From assembly GCF_013155265.1 (NCBI RefSeq), contig NZ_JABJXU010000006.1:107754-171753 (forward strand): a stretch of 64,000 nucleotides of DNA, in the 5' to 3' direction. The notes under the pieces are model-generated. The model worked only from the letters and a program-made list of their open reading frames with translations, had not been told where the DNA came from and ran no database searches. How positions within the stretch are numbered: position 1 is the stretch's first letter; every line of letters starts with the position of its first letter. Shown piece after piece: positions 1-11,492 of this stretch. This DNA is from Enterococcus sp. MMGLQ5-1. Lineage in GTDB: Bacteria; Bacillota; Bacilli; Lactobacillales; Streptococcaceae. The position numbers and the translations under genes were made by a program.

Positions 1-416
1 GCACCTAAAGCTTCAAATCCTTTTAGATGCAAATCAATTGGACGTTTACCGATTGAACAGCCACCAGGCATCGATACTCTTGCACGACCACAGCGTGCTA
101 ACAGAGGTCCCATAACAACTGTTGAAGCCCTCATTTTACTAACATATTCATATGGTGCATCAAAGCCTAAATCGGCAGAGGCGTCTATTAATACCTCATG
201 AGCGCTTTGGTCGAAATCGACAGTTGCATTTAAATGACGAATCACTTGATTCATTGAAAATACGTCGGACAATATCGGAACATTACGTAGATGCATTGTC
301 CCTTCCTCTGCTAAGATGCCTGCTGCTAGAATGGGTAATACAGCATTTTTTGCACCCTCAATTTTGACAGTCCCTTTTAATACGTTATTACCACCATGAA
401 CAACGATTTGCTCCAC
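1..416 (-). CDS. murA: UDP-N-acetylglucosamine 1-carboxyvinyltransferase, N-terminal part (cut by window edge)
   Basis: This is the first enzyme of peptidoglycan precursor synthesis; it transfers enolpyruvate from PEP to UDP-GlcNAc in the cytoplasm. The reverse strand reads [15 protein letters not shown], then the [11 protein letters not shown] motif containing the conserved Lys-Asn pair, and [11 protein letters not shown] with the catalytic Cys near residue 115. The ORF runs off the window at base 1, so only about 138 of the usual 420 or so residues are visible. The start is a GTG at 416, preceded by AGGAG with a 7-base gap; no ATG fits. It lies downstream of the ATP synthase operon and the DUF1146 gene, the same neighbourhood as in Bacillus (atpC-ywzB-murAA). 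Confidence 0.93.
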   Translation of the reverse strand, partial: MEQIVVHGGNNVLKGTVKIEGAKNAVLPILAAGILAEEGTMHLRNVPILSDVFSMNQVIRHLNATVDFDQSAHEVLIDASADLGFDAPYEYVSKMRASTVVMGPLLARCGRARVSMPGGCSIGKRPIDLHLKGFEALG

Positions 417-616
417 AAAAACACTCCTATCTTGTCTACCGTTTAGACTCATACCAAGTATTGAGCTTCCGGCCAGCTCGAATATAATTTAATATTTAAT
501 TATAAAATTAATTTTGCCAAAATCTATTCATCATTATAAGCTTTAGCACTCTAAAAAACAAGCTTAGAGCAATTTCTTAATATTATCAGATTTTTCAGAC
601 TTTTTTAAATGATTAA

Positions 617-856
617 TTATTGAAATGAGATTAATAAATTTCGTGTCAAATTTAAAAACTCTAAAAAAAATGAACTAACAGAAAAGCCGATTGCAATCGA
701 TAAAAATGTTAAAAATAATCGAATCGCAGAAGAATTTTGGAATTCTTTTTTAAACCAAGTTTCTAAATTAATTGCATTCACTGCTCTGAAAGCTAAAAAT
801 ATAAAAATAAAATGTGATAAAATTCTAACAACGGCATCTATTCCATAGACCTGCAT
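617..856 (-). CDS. DUF1146 (YwzB-like) small membrane protein
   Basis: This 79-residue protein has two hydrophobic segments (about residues 9-30 and 46-70) separated by a short polar stretch, the layout of the DUF1146/YwzB family. Its function is unknown. Its position between atpC and murA is conserved in many Firmicutes and supports the assignment. An AAAGGAGG ribosome binding site lies a few bases upstream of the ATG. The T-run of the ATP synthase operon terminator directly abuts that site, so the gene probably depends on read-through or on a promoter I did not recognise. Confidence 0.8.
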   Translation of the reverse strand: MQVYGIDAVVRILSHFIFIFLAFRAVNAINLETWFKKEFQNSSAIRLFLTFLSIAIGFSVSSFFLEFLNLTRNLLISFQ

Positions 857-872
857 TTTTTACCTCCTTTAA

Positions 873-910
873 AAAAAGTATTCTGAAAGCAAGGCTCTCA
901 AAATACTTTT
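873..910 (-). terminator. Intrinsic terminator of the ATP synthase operon
   Basis: On the minus strand AAAGTATT pairs with AATACTTT. An inner helix (TGA-GAGC with GCT-TTCA) closes a small loop, and a run of seven T residues follows. It sits about 80 bases after the atpC stop codon and right before the ribosome binding site of the DUF1146 gene. Confidence 0.8.
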
Positions 911-992
911 AAATAATTTTCGATAGGCGAATTAATATAATTTGCCTACATTTGCTACATTCAAAAAAATAATAAAATAGACTCAATACGCA

Positions 993-1412
993 TTATAAAT
1001 GCTTCGCTACATTAATCCGATTTAGCGCACGATGAAGGGATACCTCAGCACGCTTTAGCTGATCGATATTGTGAACCTTATTAGCCTCTTCAATTAATTT
1101 TTCAGCACGAATCTTAGCACGCTCTGCACGAGAAACATCGATATCGCGTTCTCTTTCAGCAGAATCGGCAAGAATTGTCACTAGATTATCCTTAACCTCA
1201 ATAATGCCACCATTTACAGCTACCCAATCAACGTGCGTGTCAGAATCTGTCCGGCGAATTTTAACCTCATCAATCGTCAAAGGTGCAACAATTGGAATAT
1301 GGCTAGCCAAGATACCAATTTCACCTGCCAGGGTCTTAGCAACAACTAAGGAAGCATGGTGATCATAGACTAAACCGTTTGGCGTAACTACATTAACCGT
1401 CATCACTGCCAT
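993..1412 (-). CDS. atpC: F1Fo ATP synthase epsilon subunit
   Basis: This is the epsilon subunit of the F1 central stalk, which couples rotation to catalysis and can inhibit ATP hydrolysis. The 139 residues show the N-terminal beta-sandwich pattern ([40 protein letters not shown]) followed by a C-terminal two-helix region rich in R/A/E from about residue 88. Length is normal for the family. It is the last gene of the atp operon, 9 bases after the atpD stop, and a strong intrinsic terminator follows it. Confidence 0.97.
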   Translation of the reverse strand: MAVMTVNVVTPNGLVYDHHASLVVAKTLAGEIGILASHIPIVAPLTIDEVKIRRTDSDTHVDWVAVNGGIIEVKDNLVTILADSAERERDIDVSRAERAKIRAEKLIEEANKVHNIDQLKRAEVSLHRALNRINVAKHL

Positions 1413-1421
1413 TCAATCACC

Positions 1422-2852
<1,431 letters not shown>

Positions 2853-3731
2853 TTACTCTAGCGCTGCCGCTCCGCCGACAATTTCAGTAATTTCCTGTGT
2901 AATTGTCGTTTGTCTTGCTCGATTATACGAAATTGTTAATTCATCAATAATCTTTTTGGCGTTATCCGTTGCAGTCTTCATTGCAGTCATACCAGCAGCA
3001 TGTTCAGCAGTTTTAGCATCCAATATTGCGCCAAAAATCAGGCTTTCTGCATATTGCGGTAATAGGACATCCAAAATTGCTTCTTCAGACGGCTCAAACT
3101 CAAAGGTCTGGCTGATTGTTTGAACATCTACATCCTCAGTATCAAGATCACAAATTGGTAGCATTCGTTCAACACGAAATCGACTTGTTAATGAATTGAC
3201 ATGGTGATTATAACAAACATATAATTCATCAAATATGCCCTCTTGATACATATTTGTTGCATTCTGAACAATTTTTCGCACTTCATCAAATGTTGGATGA
3301 TCAGAAACACCACGCATTTCATAAGCAATATCTAAACCACGATTTTTAAAGAAATCAGAACCAACGCCGCCAATTGCCAAAACAACAATCTCTTGATGAT
3401 CTTGATGATCCTGTTCAAACATTTGCATCGTTTGCTTTAAAATCGTTGAGTTATAACCACCAACTAAACCCTTATCACTTGAAATAATGATATAGCCGGT
3501 CTTTTTAACTGGTCGTTTAATCAGCATTGAATTTTTAGAGCTACCACTACTTGAAGCAACCAAGTGTCTTGTGACTTCTCTAACCTTACTTGCATAAACT
3601 TGAAAATCCTTTGATAAGCTTTCTGATTTGTTAAGCTTGGCACCAGAAACCATCTGCATCGCATTAGTAATCTGACTTGTTTTTCTGGTTGAGGCTATTC
3701 TTGTTTTTATTTCGTTTAAAGAGGCTCCCAT
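2853..3731 (-). CDS. atpG: F1Fo ATP synthase gamma subunit
   Basis: This is the rotating central-stalk subunit of F1. The N-terminus ([28 protein letters not shown]) and the C-terminus ([28 protein letters not shown]) are the two conserved coiled-coil helices that penetrate the alpha3-beta3 ring. At 292 residues it has normal length. It is placed between atpA and atpD with short gaps, as usual. A plus-strand ORF of 156 codons at 2653-3123 is the antisense shadow of atpD and atpG. Confidence 0.97.
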   Translation of the reverse strand: MGASLNEIKTRIASTRKTSQITNAMQMVSGAKLNKSESLSKDFQVYASKVREVTRHLVASSSGSSKNSMLIKRPVKKTGYIIISSDKGLVGGYNSTILKQTMQMFEQDHQDHQEIVVLAIGGVGSDFFKNRGLDIAYEMRGVSDHPTFDEVRKIVQNATNMYQEGIFDELYVCYNHHVNSLTSRFRVERMLPICDLDTEDVDVQTISQTFEFEPSEEAILDVLLPQYAESLIFGAILDAKTAEHAAGMTAMKTATDNAKKIIDELTISYNRARQTTITQEITEIVGGAAALE

Positions 3732-3742
3732 TGTTTTCCCCC

Positions 3743-5272
<1,530 letters not shown>

Positions 5273-5292
5273 TCACTCCACACTCCCTAATT

Positions 5293-5334
5293 CAATTAAC
5301 AATTAACAATTAACAATTAACAATTAACAATTAA
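5293..5334 (-). repeat. Tandem heptanucleotide repeat (TTAATTG)6 between atpH and atpA
   Basis: Six perfect head-to-tail copies of CAATTAA on the plus strand (TTAATTG in the sense of transcription) fill the gap between the atpH stop at 5341 and the atpA ribosome binding site. A partial further copy flanks the array. It is transcribed but not translated in the operon. Seven-base units of this purity are prone to slipped-strand copy-number change. Confidence 0.95.
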
Positions 5335-5340
5335 CTGTTA

Positions 5341-5880
5341 TCATCTGATTTGCTCAGCAATTTGATCCAACTGAGTTTTCAGGCTGCCATCAATAATTTT
5401 ATGGTCAACCTCAACGATAATCCCGCCTAATATTTCTGGTGCAACTCGTTGTTCGACCTCTATTGCCTGATAATCAAATTTAACTTTAAGCTGTTCAACT
5501 AGCCGAGTCATCTGCTGATTACTCAATTCAACAGCTGAGGTAATCGTTACTTGACCTGTTCCAGTTTCTTTTCGATATTCAGCCTTATACTGTTCAAAAA
5601 TATCTAAAATCAAAGGTAATCGTCTGTTTTGATACAGCACTTCTAAAAAATTTTGAACATGAGGCATCGCCTGTGATTTTAACGCATCTACAACATCTCT
5701 TTGAGCCGAAAAAGTAGCCAATTCAAAAATTGTAAACACATCAGAATTATTTGAAATAATGTTAATCAGTGCATCTATTTCAGCACTAATCGCCGAAAGC
5801 TCATTATGTGTTTTTGCGACACTTACCAATGCTTCAGCATATTTGTTAATAATTTCATGATTATCGGTCATGTTGATCAC
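5341..5880 (-). CDS. atpH: F1Fo ATP synthase delta subunit
   Basis: This is the peripheral-stalk subunit that links F1 to the b subunits. The 179 residues show the alpha-helical N-terminal domain (NKYAEALVSVAKTHNEL) and the conserved C-terminal segment containing PEILGGIIVEVDHKIIDGSL. The first codons overlap the end of atpF by about 20 bases, suggesting translational coupling. The stop is followed directly by the heptanucleotide tract. Confidence 0.96.
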   Translation of the reverse strand: MINMTDNHEIINKYAEALVSVAKTHNELSAISAEIDALINIISNNSDVFTIFELATFSAQRDVVDALKSQAMPHVQNFLEVLYQNRRLPLILDIFEQYKAEYRKETGTGQVTITSAVELSNQQMTRLVEQLKVKFDYQAIEVEQRVAPEILGGIIVEVDHKIIDGSLKTQLDQIAEQIR

Positions 5881-6373
5881 CTAGCTTATCAATATATTGA
5901 TTGATTAATTCTTGGTGTGCTTCAGGCGATAATTCCTTGCCCAAAATTTTTGAAGCTAAGAGCACAGAGATATCCGCAACATCGTCTTTAATTGAATGAA
6001 TCGCTTCACTACGTTCATATGCGATTTCTTCTTGAGCTTTTACCTTTATTTGTTTTGCTTCTGAAGTGGCTTCGTTAATAATATTTTCTCTTGAAACATT
6101 GCCGCTTTCTTTGGCCTTTTTTAAAATTTCTGTCGCTTCATTATGACTATCATTTAGTTTAACTTCACGTTCCTTGGCCAACTGCTCAGCCTTCACTTTA
6201 GCCTGTTCAGCATCAGTGATGTCTTGAGAAATTTTAGCTGCCCGTTGCTCTAAAATGCCAGTAATATTTTTCCAAGCAAATTTTTTGACCAACAATAATA
6301 AAATAATTAAAGCACCAGAAACAACAATTATATTCCCCAAAGTTGTTTTAGGGGCTACTTCTAATAAAATCAT
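5861..6373 (-). CDS. atpF: F1Fo ATP synthase b subunit
   Basis: This is the membrane-anchored peripheral stalk of the ATP synthase. One N-terminal transmembrane helix (about residues 12-30, IIVVSGALIILLLLVKKF) is followed by a long charged coiled coil rich in K, E and A that extends to the C-terminus. At 170 residues it has family length. It lies between the c-subunit and delta-subunit genes and overlaps atpH. Confidence 0.96.
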   Translation of the reverse strand: MILLEVAPKTTLGNIIVVSGALIILLLLVKKFAWKNITGILEQRAAKISQDITDAEQAKVKAEQLAKEREVKLNDSHNEATEILKKAKESGNVSRENIINEATSEAKQIKVKAQEEIAYERSEAIHSIKDDVADISVLLASKILGKELSPEAHQELINQYIDKLGDQHDR

Positions 6374-6411
6374 GAGTCTAACACATCCTTTCTAAAGAGT
6401 ATTTGACTCGA

Positions 6412-6651
<240 letters not shown>

Positions 6652-7383
6652 TTACTCTTCTTCGAGTACAACTTTATGACTTGTATAAACCATTGTTAAT
6701 GTGACAAAAATATAAGCTTGAATACATGAGATAAAAATTGAAAAACCTATCCAAACCATTTCAAGTAAGATGGCAATAGGCGTTACTAAAAGACCATGAC
6801 TAACACCTAAATTTGCTACTAAAGATAATAAAACCTCACCAGCATAAATATTACCATATAACCGTAGACTAAGCGTTAGAAGATTTGTAAATTCTTCTAA
6901 AATCTTAATCGGTAATAAAAAAGGTAACGGTTTTGCAAACGAATTTACCAAATACGTTTTAAAACCAAAGCGTTGAACACTCAAAAAATGCCCCATCAAT
7001 AGAACCAGTCCAGCTAAAGTCATTGTGACAATTGGATCAGCAGTTGGTGACTTCCAAAGTGTAATATCATCTCCAACCACAATATGCGTCACTAAGCCAA
7101 TATTATTTGCAACTAATAAAAAGGCAAATAAGACAAAGCCGAGCAAATGAAAGTTATTTAATTCCTTCGCAGGTAAGTTATCTTTAATTGTTCCACCTAC
7201 AAACTCAACTAAATACTCTAAAACATTTTGCTTACCCTTTGGCCTAAGCTGCATATTACGACTAGCCCAGTAAATCAAACCAAAAACAATCGCGCATGTC
7301 AAGACGACCATAATTAAAACAGTACCATCAAAATAAAGCGGTCCTATTGGAAAAATCCAGGATTTTTCACTCACATCATTCAC
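6652..7383 (-). CDS. atpB: F1Fo ATP synthase a subunit
   Basis: This is the Fo stator subunit that forms the proton half-channels. The 243 residues are strongly hydrophobic with about five or six transmembrane segments. The essential Arg is visible in LSLRLYGNIYAGEV near residue 173. It is the first gene of the operon; I see no atpI upstream. A ribosome binding site (AAGAGGTGA) precedes the ATG. Confidence 0.97.
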   Translation of the reverse strand: MNDVSEKSWIFPIGPLYFDGTVLIMVVLTCAIVFGLIYWASRNMQLRPKGKQNVLEYLVEFVGGTIKDNLPAKELNNFHLLGFVLFAFLLVANNIGLVTHIVVGDDITLWKSPTADPIVTMTLAGLVLLMGHFLSVQRFGFKTYLVNSFAKPLPFLLPIKILEEFTNLLTLSLRLYGNIYAGEVLLSLVANLGVSHGLLVTPIAILLEMVWIGFSIFISCIQAYIFVTLTMVYTSHKVVLEEE

Positions 7384-7464
7384 CTCTTTTCTATTAAACT
7401 AACCACTTTCATTTCGCAGAAAAACAAGAAAAAAATATCTACATTTAAGCAAAATGATAAATAC

Positions 7465-7493
7465 ATTCTACGACTTAGGTCTGATTTAAACAA
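7465..7493 (-). promoter_or_regulatory. Predicted sigma-A promoter of the atp operon
   Basis: On the minus strand TTGTTT and TAGAAT are separated by exactly 17 bases, about 80 bases upstream of the atpB start codon. The -35 box is imperfect (4 of 6), so the call rests on spacing and position. Confidence 0.5.
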
Positions 7494-7525
7494 GTAAAAA
7501 CTGAATAAAAAAAATTCTTTTTTTA

Positions 7526-7539
7526 TGTAAACGATTACT
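7526..7539. promoter_or_regulatory. cre-like (CcpA) site upstream of the atp promoter
   Basis: TGTAAACGATTACT matches the catabolite-responsive element consensus TGWNANCGNTNWCA at 13 of 14 positions. It lies about 33 bases upstream of the predicted -35 box, a position where CcpA can act positively in other Firmicutes promoters. Whether it is used here is inference. Confidence 0.45.
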
Positions 7540-7639
7540 ATTAATACTCATAATTTCGAAAACCCTTGCCACACTCTACGTTAAGAAAATTTAATAAAAA
7601 AATATTCCTATGCTCTTTATACCAATCCTAGTTGTATAA

Positions 7640-7672
7640 CGCAAAAAACATCTCCCATTTAATGGAAGATGC
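7640..7672 (-). terminator. Intrinsic terminator after the nitroreductase gene
   Basis: On the minus strand CATCTTCCAT pairs with ATGGGAGATG (one G-U pair), followed by a TTTTTTG run. It begins about 10 bases after the stop codon at 7682. Confidence 0.75.
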
Positions 7673-7681
7673 TTTATTTTC

Positions 7682-8293
7682 TTAATGGAACACCTTAAAA
7701 CGTTCATCATCGCTAGTAAATTCTTTTTCTGAAGCGGGCGCCTCAATTGAACCAAAAACAAGCTGACTTTTTAATTCCCAATTTTCTGGAATCGCCCAGA
7801 CCTTGGCAACTGAGTCATTAATCACTGGATTATAATGTTGTAAATTAGCACCAATCTCTAACTCGGCTAAAGCAGTCCAAGCATTAATTGCTGCAATGCC
7901 TGTCGATTGTTCAGACCAGTCAGGAAATTTATCAGCGTATAAAGCAAACTGCTCTTGAAGATTTTTAACAATTGCTGTATCTTCAAAAAATAGTGCTGTC
8001 CCAAATGCTGCCTTAAAGCCTTCTAGTTTTTGCTTTGTGCCTTCAAAGGCTTCATCAGGTACACCTTGACGCTTCATTTCAATTTTTAAATCTTCAGCCA
8101 CTAAATCCCACAATTGTGTTTGTGACTCTCCTGTTAAAATAACAACGCGAGAGGTTTGAGAATTAAATGCAGAGGGTGACAAGCGAACAGCCTCTTTAAT
8201 TGTACCTTCAATCTGAGAAGCTTCCACATTAACGTTTTTACCTAATGCATAAATCGAACGACGCTTTTCTAAAGTTTCTAAATAGTTTGACAT
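7682..8293 (-). CDS. Nitroreductase family protein (NAD(P)H-dependent flavin oxidoreductase)
   Basis: This is a 203-residue member of the fungal-type nitroreductase family (HBN1/Frm2-like), which uses FMN to reduce nitro compounds or quinones in the cytoplasm. The evidence is the N-terminal RRSIYALGKNVNV motif, the RLSPSAFNSQTSRVVIL segment that contributes to FMN binding, and the C-terminal GSIEAPASEKE. It is probably monocistronic, with its own downstream terminator and a palindromic operator-like site upstream. The physiological substrate cannot be inferred. Confidence 0.85.
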   Translation of the reverse strand: MSNYLETLEKRRSIYALGKNVNVEASQIEGTIKEAVRLSPSAFNSQTSRVVILTGESQTQLWDLVAEDLKIEMKRQGVPDEAFEGTKQKLEGFKAAFGTALFFEDTAIVKNLQEQFALYADKFPDWSEQSTGIAAINAWTALAELEIGANLQHYNPVINDSVAKVWAIPENWELKSQLVFGSIEAPASEKEFTSDDERFKVFH

Positions 8294-8345
8294 AATTTTT
8301 ACCTACCTTTTTTAAAATGTTTTGTCTACATTTAGAAGTTTACCA

Positions 8346-8362
8346 ACTTACCTTATGTAAGT
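8346..8362. promoter_or_regulatory. Palindromic operator-like site upstream of the nitroreductase gene
   Basis: ACTTAC and GTAAGT form a perfect 6-bp inverted repeat with a 5-base centre, about 55 bases upstream of the nitroreductase start. Similar palindromes are bound by small winged-helix redox regulators (HxlR/YodB type) near oxidoreductase genes. The regulator is not encoded nearby, so this assignment is tentative. Confidence 0.45.
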
Positions 8363-8407
8363 AAAATGATAAGCTCACTTTTTTTTAGCTACCTCAAATA
8401 AAAATGA

Positions 8408-8863
8408 TCACATATAACGAGTCGTTTGATAAATCAATTTTCCTGAGCAACGGCCACAGCGAAAACGCTTGGTATCAATTTGACGAACCCGCTTAAATTC
8501 CTGCCCGCATTTTTGACATTGATAAATTCGATATTTTTTTGACATGACTTTTGGACTATACCTTAGCCCATCCACCTTAGCAAGTAAATTTTTGAAATCT
8601 CGATCGCGATGCTGATAGCCTTTTTTCTGGCGAAATAAATGGTAATGACAAAGTTCATGACGAATAATCTGTCGAAATTGAATACTTGTCAATCGTTGAT
8701 ACATTAGCGGATTAAAGGCCAGATGACAATCCATTGGGTAAAAAAGACCACCCGTTGTTCGTAGACGATTATTCCAGACTGCTTGATGTTCAAAGGCTAA
8801 GCCAAAATCTTCAAGTGAAACCTGTTCAACCAAAGTTTGAAGCTCCAAATCAAGCACTTCCAA
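8408..8863 (-). CDS. SprT-like zinc metalloprotease family protein
   Basis: This 151-residue protein has the HExxH zinc motif at residues 69-73 (HELCH) and a C-terminal zinc ribbon with two CxxC pairs (CQKC and CGRC). This is the architecture of the bacterial SprT-like family, related to the Spartan protease domain. The gene starts 14 bases inside the end of tex, so the two are probably translationally coupled, a pairing seen in many Lactobacillales. Its cellular substrate is unknown. Confidence 0.88.
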   Translation of the reverse strand: MEVLDLELQTLVEQVSLEDFGLAFEHQAVWNNRLRTTGGLFYPMDCHLAFNPLMYQRLTSIQFRQIIRHELCHYHLFRQKKGYQHRDRDFKNLLAKVDGLRYSPKVMSKKYRIYQCQKCGQEFKRVRQIDTKRFRCGRCSGKLIYQTTRYM

Positions 8864-10997
8864 TCATTGATAATCCAACCTTTTCCTTATCATGATCAAC
8901 ATTGATTACCCAAACCTTGATGACATCTCCAACTGAAACTACCTCACTTGGATGCTTAATGAATTTATTGGCAAGCTTTGAAATATGAACTAAACCGTCA
9001 TGCTTAACGCCGATATCAACAAAAGCACCAAAATCTGTTACATTTCTAACAGTTCCCTCCAATGCTTGACCGACAACTAAATCTTCAATTGACAAAACAT
9101 CTGATTTTAAGACTGGACGTGAGAGATTTTCTCGTATATCTCGGCCCGGCTTTTGTAAGTTATCAACAATATCACGTAGTGTCGTCTCACCGATTGATAG
9201 TTCAGTAGCCATTTCAGCTATATTAACTGTTTCAAGCTGTTCGATAACCCGTTTCTCACCTAGAGCAGCCTTTTCAATTCCTATTCGAGCTAAAAGTCGA
9301 TTTGCCACCTCATAGCTTTCAGGATGAATTGCTGTATTATCAAATGGATTCCGACTCTCTAAAACACGTAGGAAGCCCGCAGATTGCTCAAAGGCCTTTG
9401 GTCCTAATCTTGGTACCTTTTTCACCTCTGTCCGTGATTGAATTAAGCCATTTGCTTCACGATATGCCACTATATTCTCAGCAATAACTTTATTCAGTCC
9501 AGCAACATGCTCAAGCAGCTCAGCCGAAGCAGTATTTAAATTGACCCCCACCTGATTAACCACTGTTTCAACAGTAAAATCAAGACTCTCCGTTAATTTT
9601 TTTTGTGCAACATCATGCTGATATTGACCAACACCGATTGATTTTGGATCAATTTTTACTAATTCTGCAAGTGGATCTTGGATACGCCTAGCAATAGAGA
9701 TGGCACTTCTTTTTTCGACTGTCAATTGTGGGAACTCTCGACGTGCATTTTCACTAGCCGAATAAACCGAAGCGCCTGCCTCATTAGTAATTACGTAATA
9801 AACTTTTCGTTTAATTTTTTTTAGCTGAGCAGCCACAAAGTGCTCGGATTCACGGCTGGCTGTACCATTACCAATTGAAATCATGGTCACTTGATATTTT
9901 TCAATCAACGAGATTAGTCGCTCACCAGCCTGCTCAATTTCATGTGACTTAGCAGGCTTGACTGGATAGATGACCTCAACCTTCAAAAGCTTGCCCGTCT
10001 CATCGACAATCGCTAATTTAGCGCCCGTTCGATAGGCTGGATCGAAGCCCAAAACAACTTGACCACGTAATGGTGATTGTAATAATAAGTGCTTTAAATT
10101 ATCAGCAAAAACATCAATCGCACTTATTTCTGCCCTTTCCGTTAGCATCGCTCTGATTTCGCGATCAATTGCTGGCAGAATCGATTTTTTTAATGCATGT
10201 TCGATTGCTTTTTCAAGATATGAGGTTGCATCACTTGCTTTTGTAATAAAACGTGCTTGATAAAAGCGTTGGATTTTATTCATATCGTGAACCAATTTAA
10301 CCTTAAGCACGCCTAATTTTTCACCACGATTAAGTGCTAAAATTCGGTGATTAGGTAGCTTTGAAGCCAGCTCTGAAAATTGATAATACATTTCAAAAAC
10401 ACGTTTTTCATCATGATCAGCCTTCTTCAATTCTGACTCGAATAAGGAATGATTCTCAGCCTCGTGCCTAGTCCATCGACGAAGCTTCACATCTTCTGCA
10501 AATGACTCTGCAAGAATATCAATCGCGCCATCAAGTACCTTTTCTACTGAATTGATATTTTCGTTAACAAATGACTTAGCATAATCTAGCACTTGATTAT
10601 TTTGTTTCAAAATATAAACCGCTAAGGGTAATAAACCATTTTCCTTAGCAATACTTGCCTTCGTTTTCTTCTTGCGCTTGTATGGTAAATACAAATCTTC
10701 AACATCCTGTAATTTTTCAGCCTGTTCAATCTGTTTTCTTAATTCAGGTGTTAGTTTTTCTTGAGCCTCAATCGCGTTAATAATTGTTTGCTTACGCTCA
10801 TAAAGTGACCTTTGCTTTTCAAAGGTATCAATAATTTTTTTGATTTCGATTTCATCTAAATTACCTGTCATTTCCTTACGATAGCGTGCAATGAAGGGAA
10901 TTGTATTCCCCTCCTCCGTTAAGGATAAAACTTTCTCAATCTGGCTTTTTTTAAAATCCAGCTGTCTTTGCGTTGCCATAAAAATTTCACTGTTCAT
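8850..10997 (-). CDS. tex: Tex family protein, S1 RNA-binding transcription accessory factor
   Basis: This is a nucleic-acid-binding protein linked to transcription. The 715 residues show the N-terminal Tex helical domain (IPFIARYRKEMTGNLDE), a YqgF/RNase H-like fold (VVLGFDPAYRTGAKLAIVDE, about residue 315), a helix-hairpin-helix region (VNLNTASAELLEHVAGL, about residue 490) and a C-terminal S1 domain (VRNVTDFGAFVDIGVKHDG). The chosen ATG at 10997 has GAGGTG five bases upstream. It is cotranscribed with the overlapping sprT-like gene. Confidence 0.95.
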   Translation of the reverse strand: MNSEIFMATQRQLDFKKSQIEKVLSLTEEGNTIPFIARYRKEMTGNLDEIEIKKIIDTFEKQRSLYERKQTIINAIEAQEKLTPELRKQIEQAEKLQDVEDLYLPYKRKKKTKASIAKENGLLPLAVYILKQNNQVLDYAKSFVNENINSVEKVLDGAIDILAESFAEDVKLRRWTRHEAENHSLFESELKKADHDEKRVFEMYYQFSELASKLPNHRILALNRGEKLGVLKVKLVHDMNKIQRFYQARFITKASDATSYLEKAIEHALKKSILPAIDREIRAMLTERAEISAIDVFADNLKHLLLQSPLRGQVVLGFDPAYRTGAKLAIVDETGKLLKVEVIYPVKPAKSHEIEQAGERLISLIEKYQVTMISIGNGTASRESEHFVAAQLKKIKRKVYYVITNEAGASVYSASENARREFPQLTVEKRSAISIARRIQDPLAELVKIDPKSIGVGQYQHDVAQKKLTESLDFTVETVVNQVGVNLNTASAELLEHVAGLNKVIAENIVAYREANGLIQSRTEVKKVPRLGPKAFEQSAGFLRVLESRNPFDNTAIHPESYEVANRLLARIGIEKAALGEKRVIEQLETVNIAEMATELSIGETTLRDIVDNLQKPGRDIRENLSRPVLKSDVLSIEDLVVGQALEGTVRNVTDFGAFVDIGVKHDGLVHISKLANKFIKHPSEVVSVGDVIKVWVINVDHDKEKVGLSMIGSA

Positions 10998-11101
10998 AAA
11001 TTCACCTCATCGTTAAGTTTAACACATTTCAATAATTGTGTTAGAATAATAGCCATAAGTCAACTTGTTCAATTCAAGGAAATTCAGAGAAAGGGGCTCT
11101 A

Positions 11102-11314
11102 ATGGCAATTAAAATTGATAGAAATGATGATTTAGATAAACTATTTGAAAGCTTTGCAGTCGATCCTAAAGCTAAAGAAGAGGTTGAGCTACGTCAGGCT
11201 ACTGAATCAATTATTCAAACTGAGGCAATTGATATCGAAAAGGATGCAAGCGACTTTATCAAAAGCGAAGCAATTGATGATGTCCGATCAAATAATCAAA
11301 AAATAATTAAATAA
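11102..11314 (+). CDS. Small acidic hypothetical protein
   Basis: This is a 70-residue, strongly charged soluble protein (MAIKIDRNDDLDKLFESF) with no signal peptide, transmembrane segment or cysteine. Its opening resembles short uncharacterised Lactobacillales proteins that share an N-terminal DLDKLFE-type motif, but I do not recognise a function. A purine-rich ribosome binding site (AGAAAGGGG) precedes the ATG. It is transcribed divergently from tex and is followed by its own terminator hairpin. Confidence 0.6.
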   Translation: MAIKIDRNDDLDKLFESFAVDPKAKEEVELRQATESIIQTEAIDIEKDASDFIKSEAIDDVRSNNQKIIK

Positions 11315-11321
11315 AAATAAA

Positions 11322-11368
11322 ATAAGCATTGGGCTAGATTAATCTAACTCAACGCTTATTTTCTGGCA
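11322..11368 (+). terminator. Terminator after the 70-residue ORF
   Basis: AATAAGC pairs with GCTTATT, an inner helix includes the palindrome TAGATTAATCTA, and a TTTTC tail follows. The hairpin begins about 10 bases after the stop codon of the small acidic protein. Confidence 0.6.
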
Positions 11369-11402
11369 TTTTCATGTGACTCGCGCGTCCACTCGCTCAT
11401 CA

Positions 11403-11449
11403 ATGTGTCCTGAAATCCGTCAGTTGAACGCTTCGCGTTCATGACACAT
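11403..11449. repeat. Nested inverted repeat in an intergenic GC-richer patch
   Basis: An outer pair ATGTGTC/GACACAT encloses an inner hairpin TGAACGC-TTC-GCGTTCA. The surrounding patch (about 11372-11475) is visibly richer in G and C than the flanking intergenic DNA. It lies between two convergent genes. No ORF with a ribosome binding site was seen here. Confidence 0.6.
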
Positions 11450-11492
11450 CCAGATGCATTCGACTCATCGCATAAATCTATATTAGCATAAT

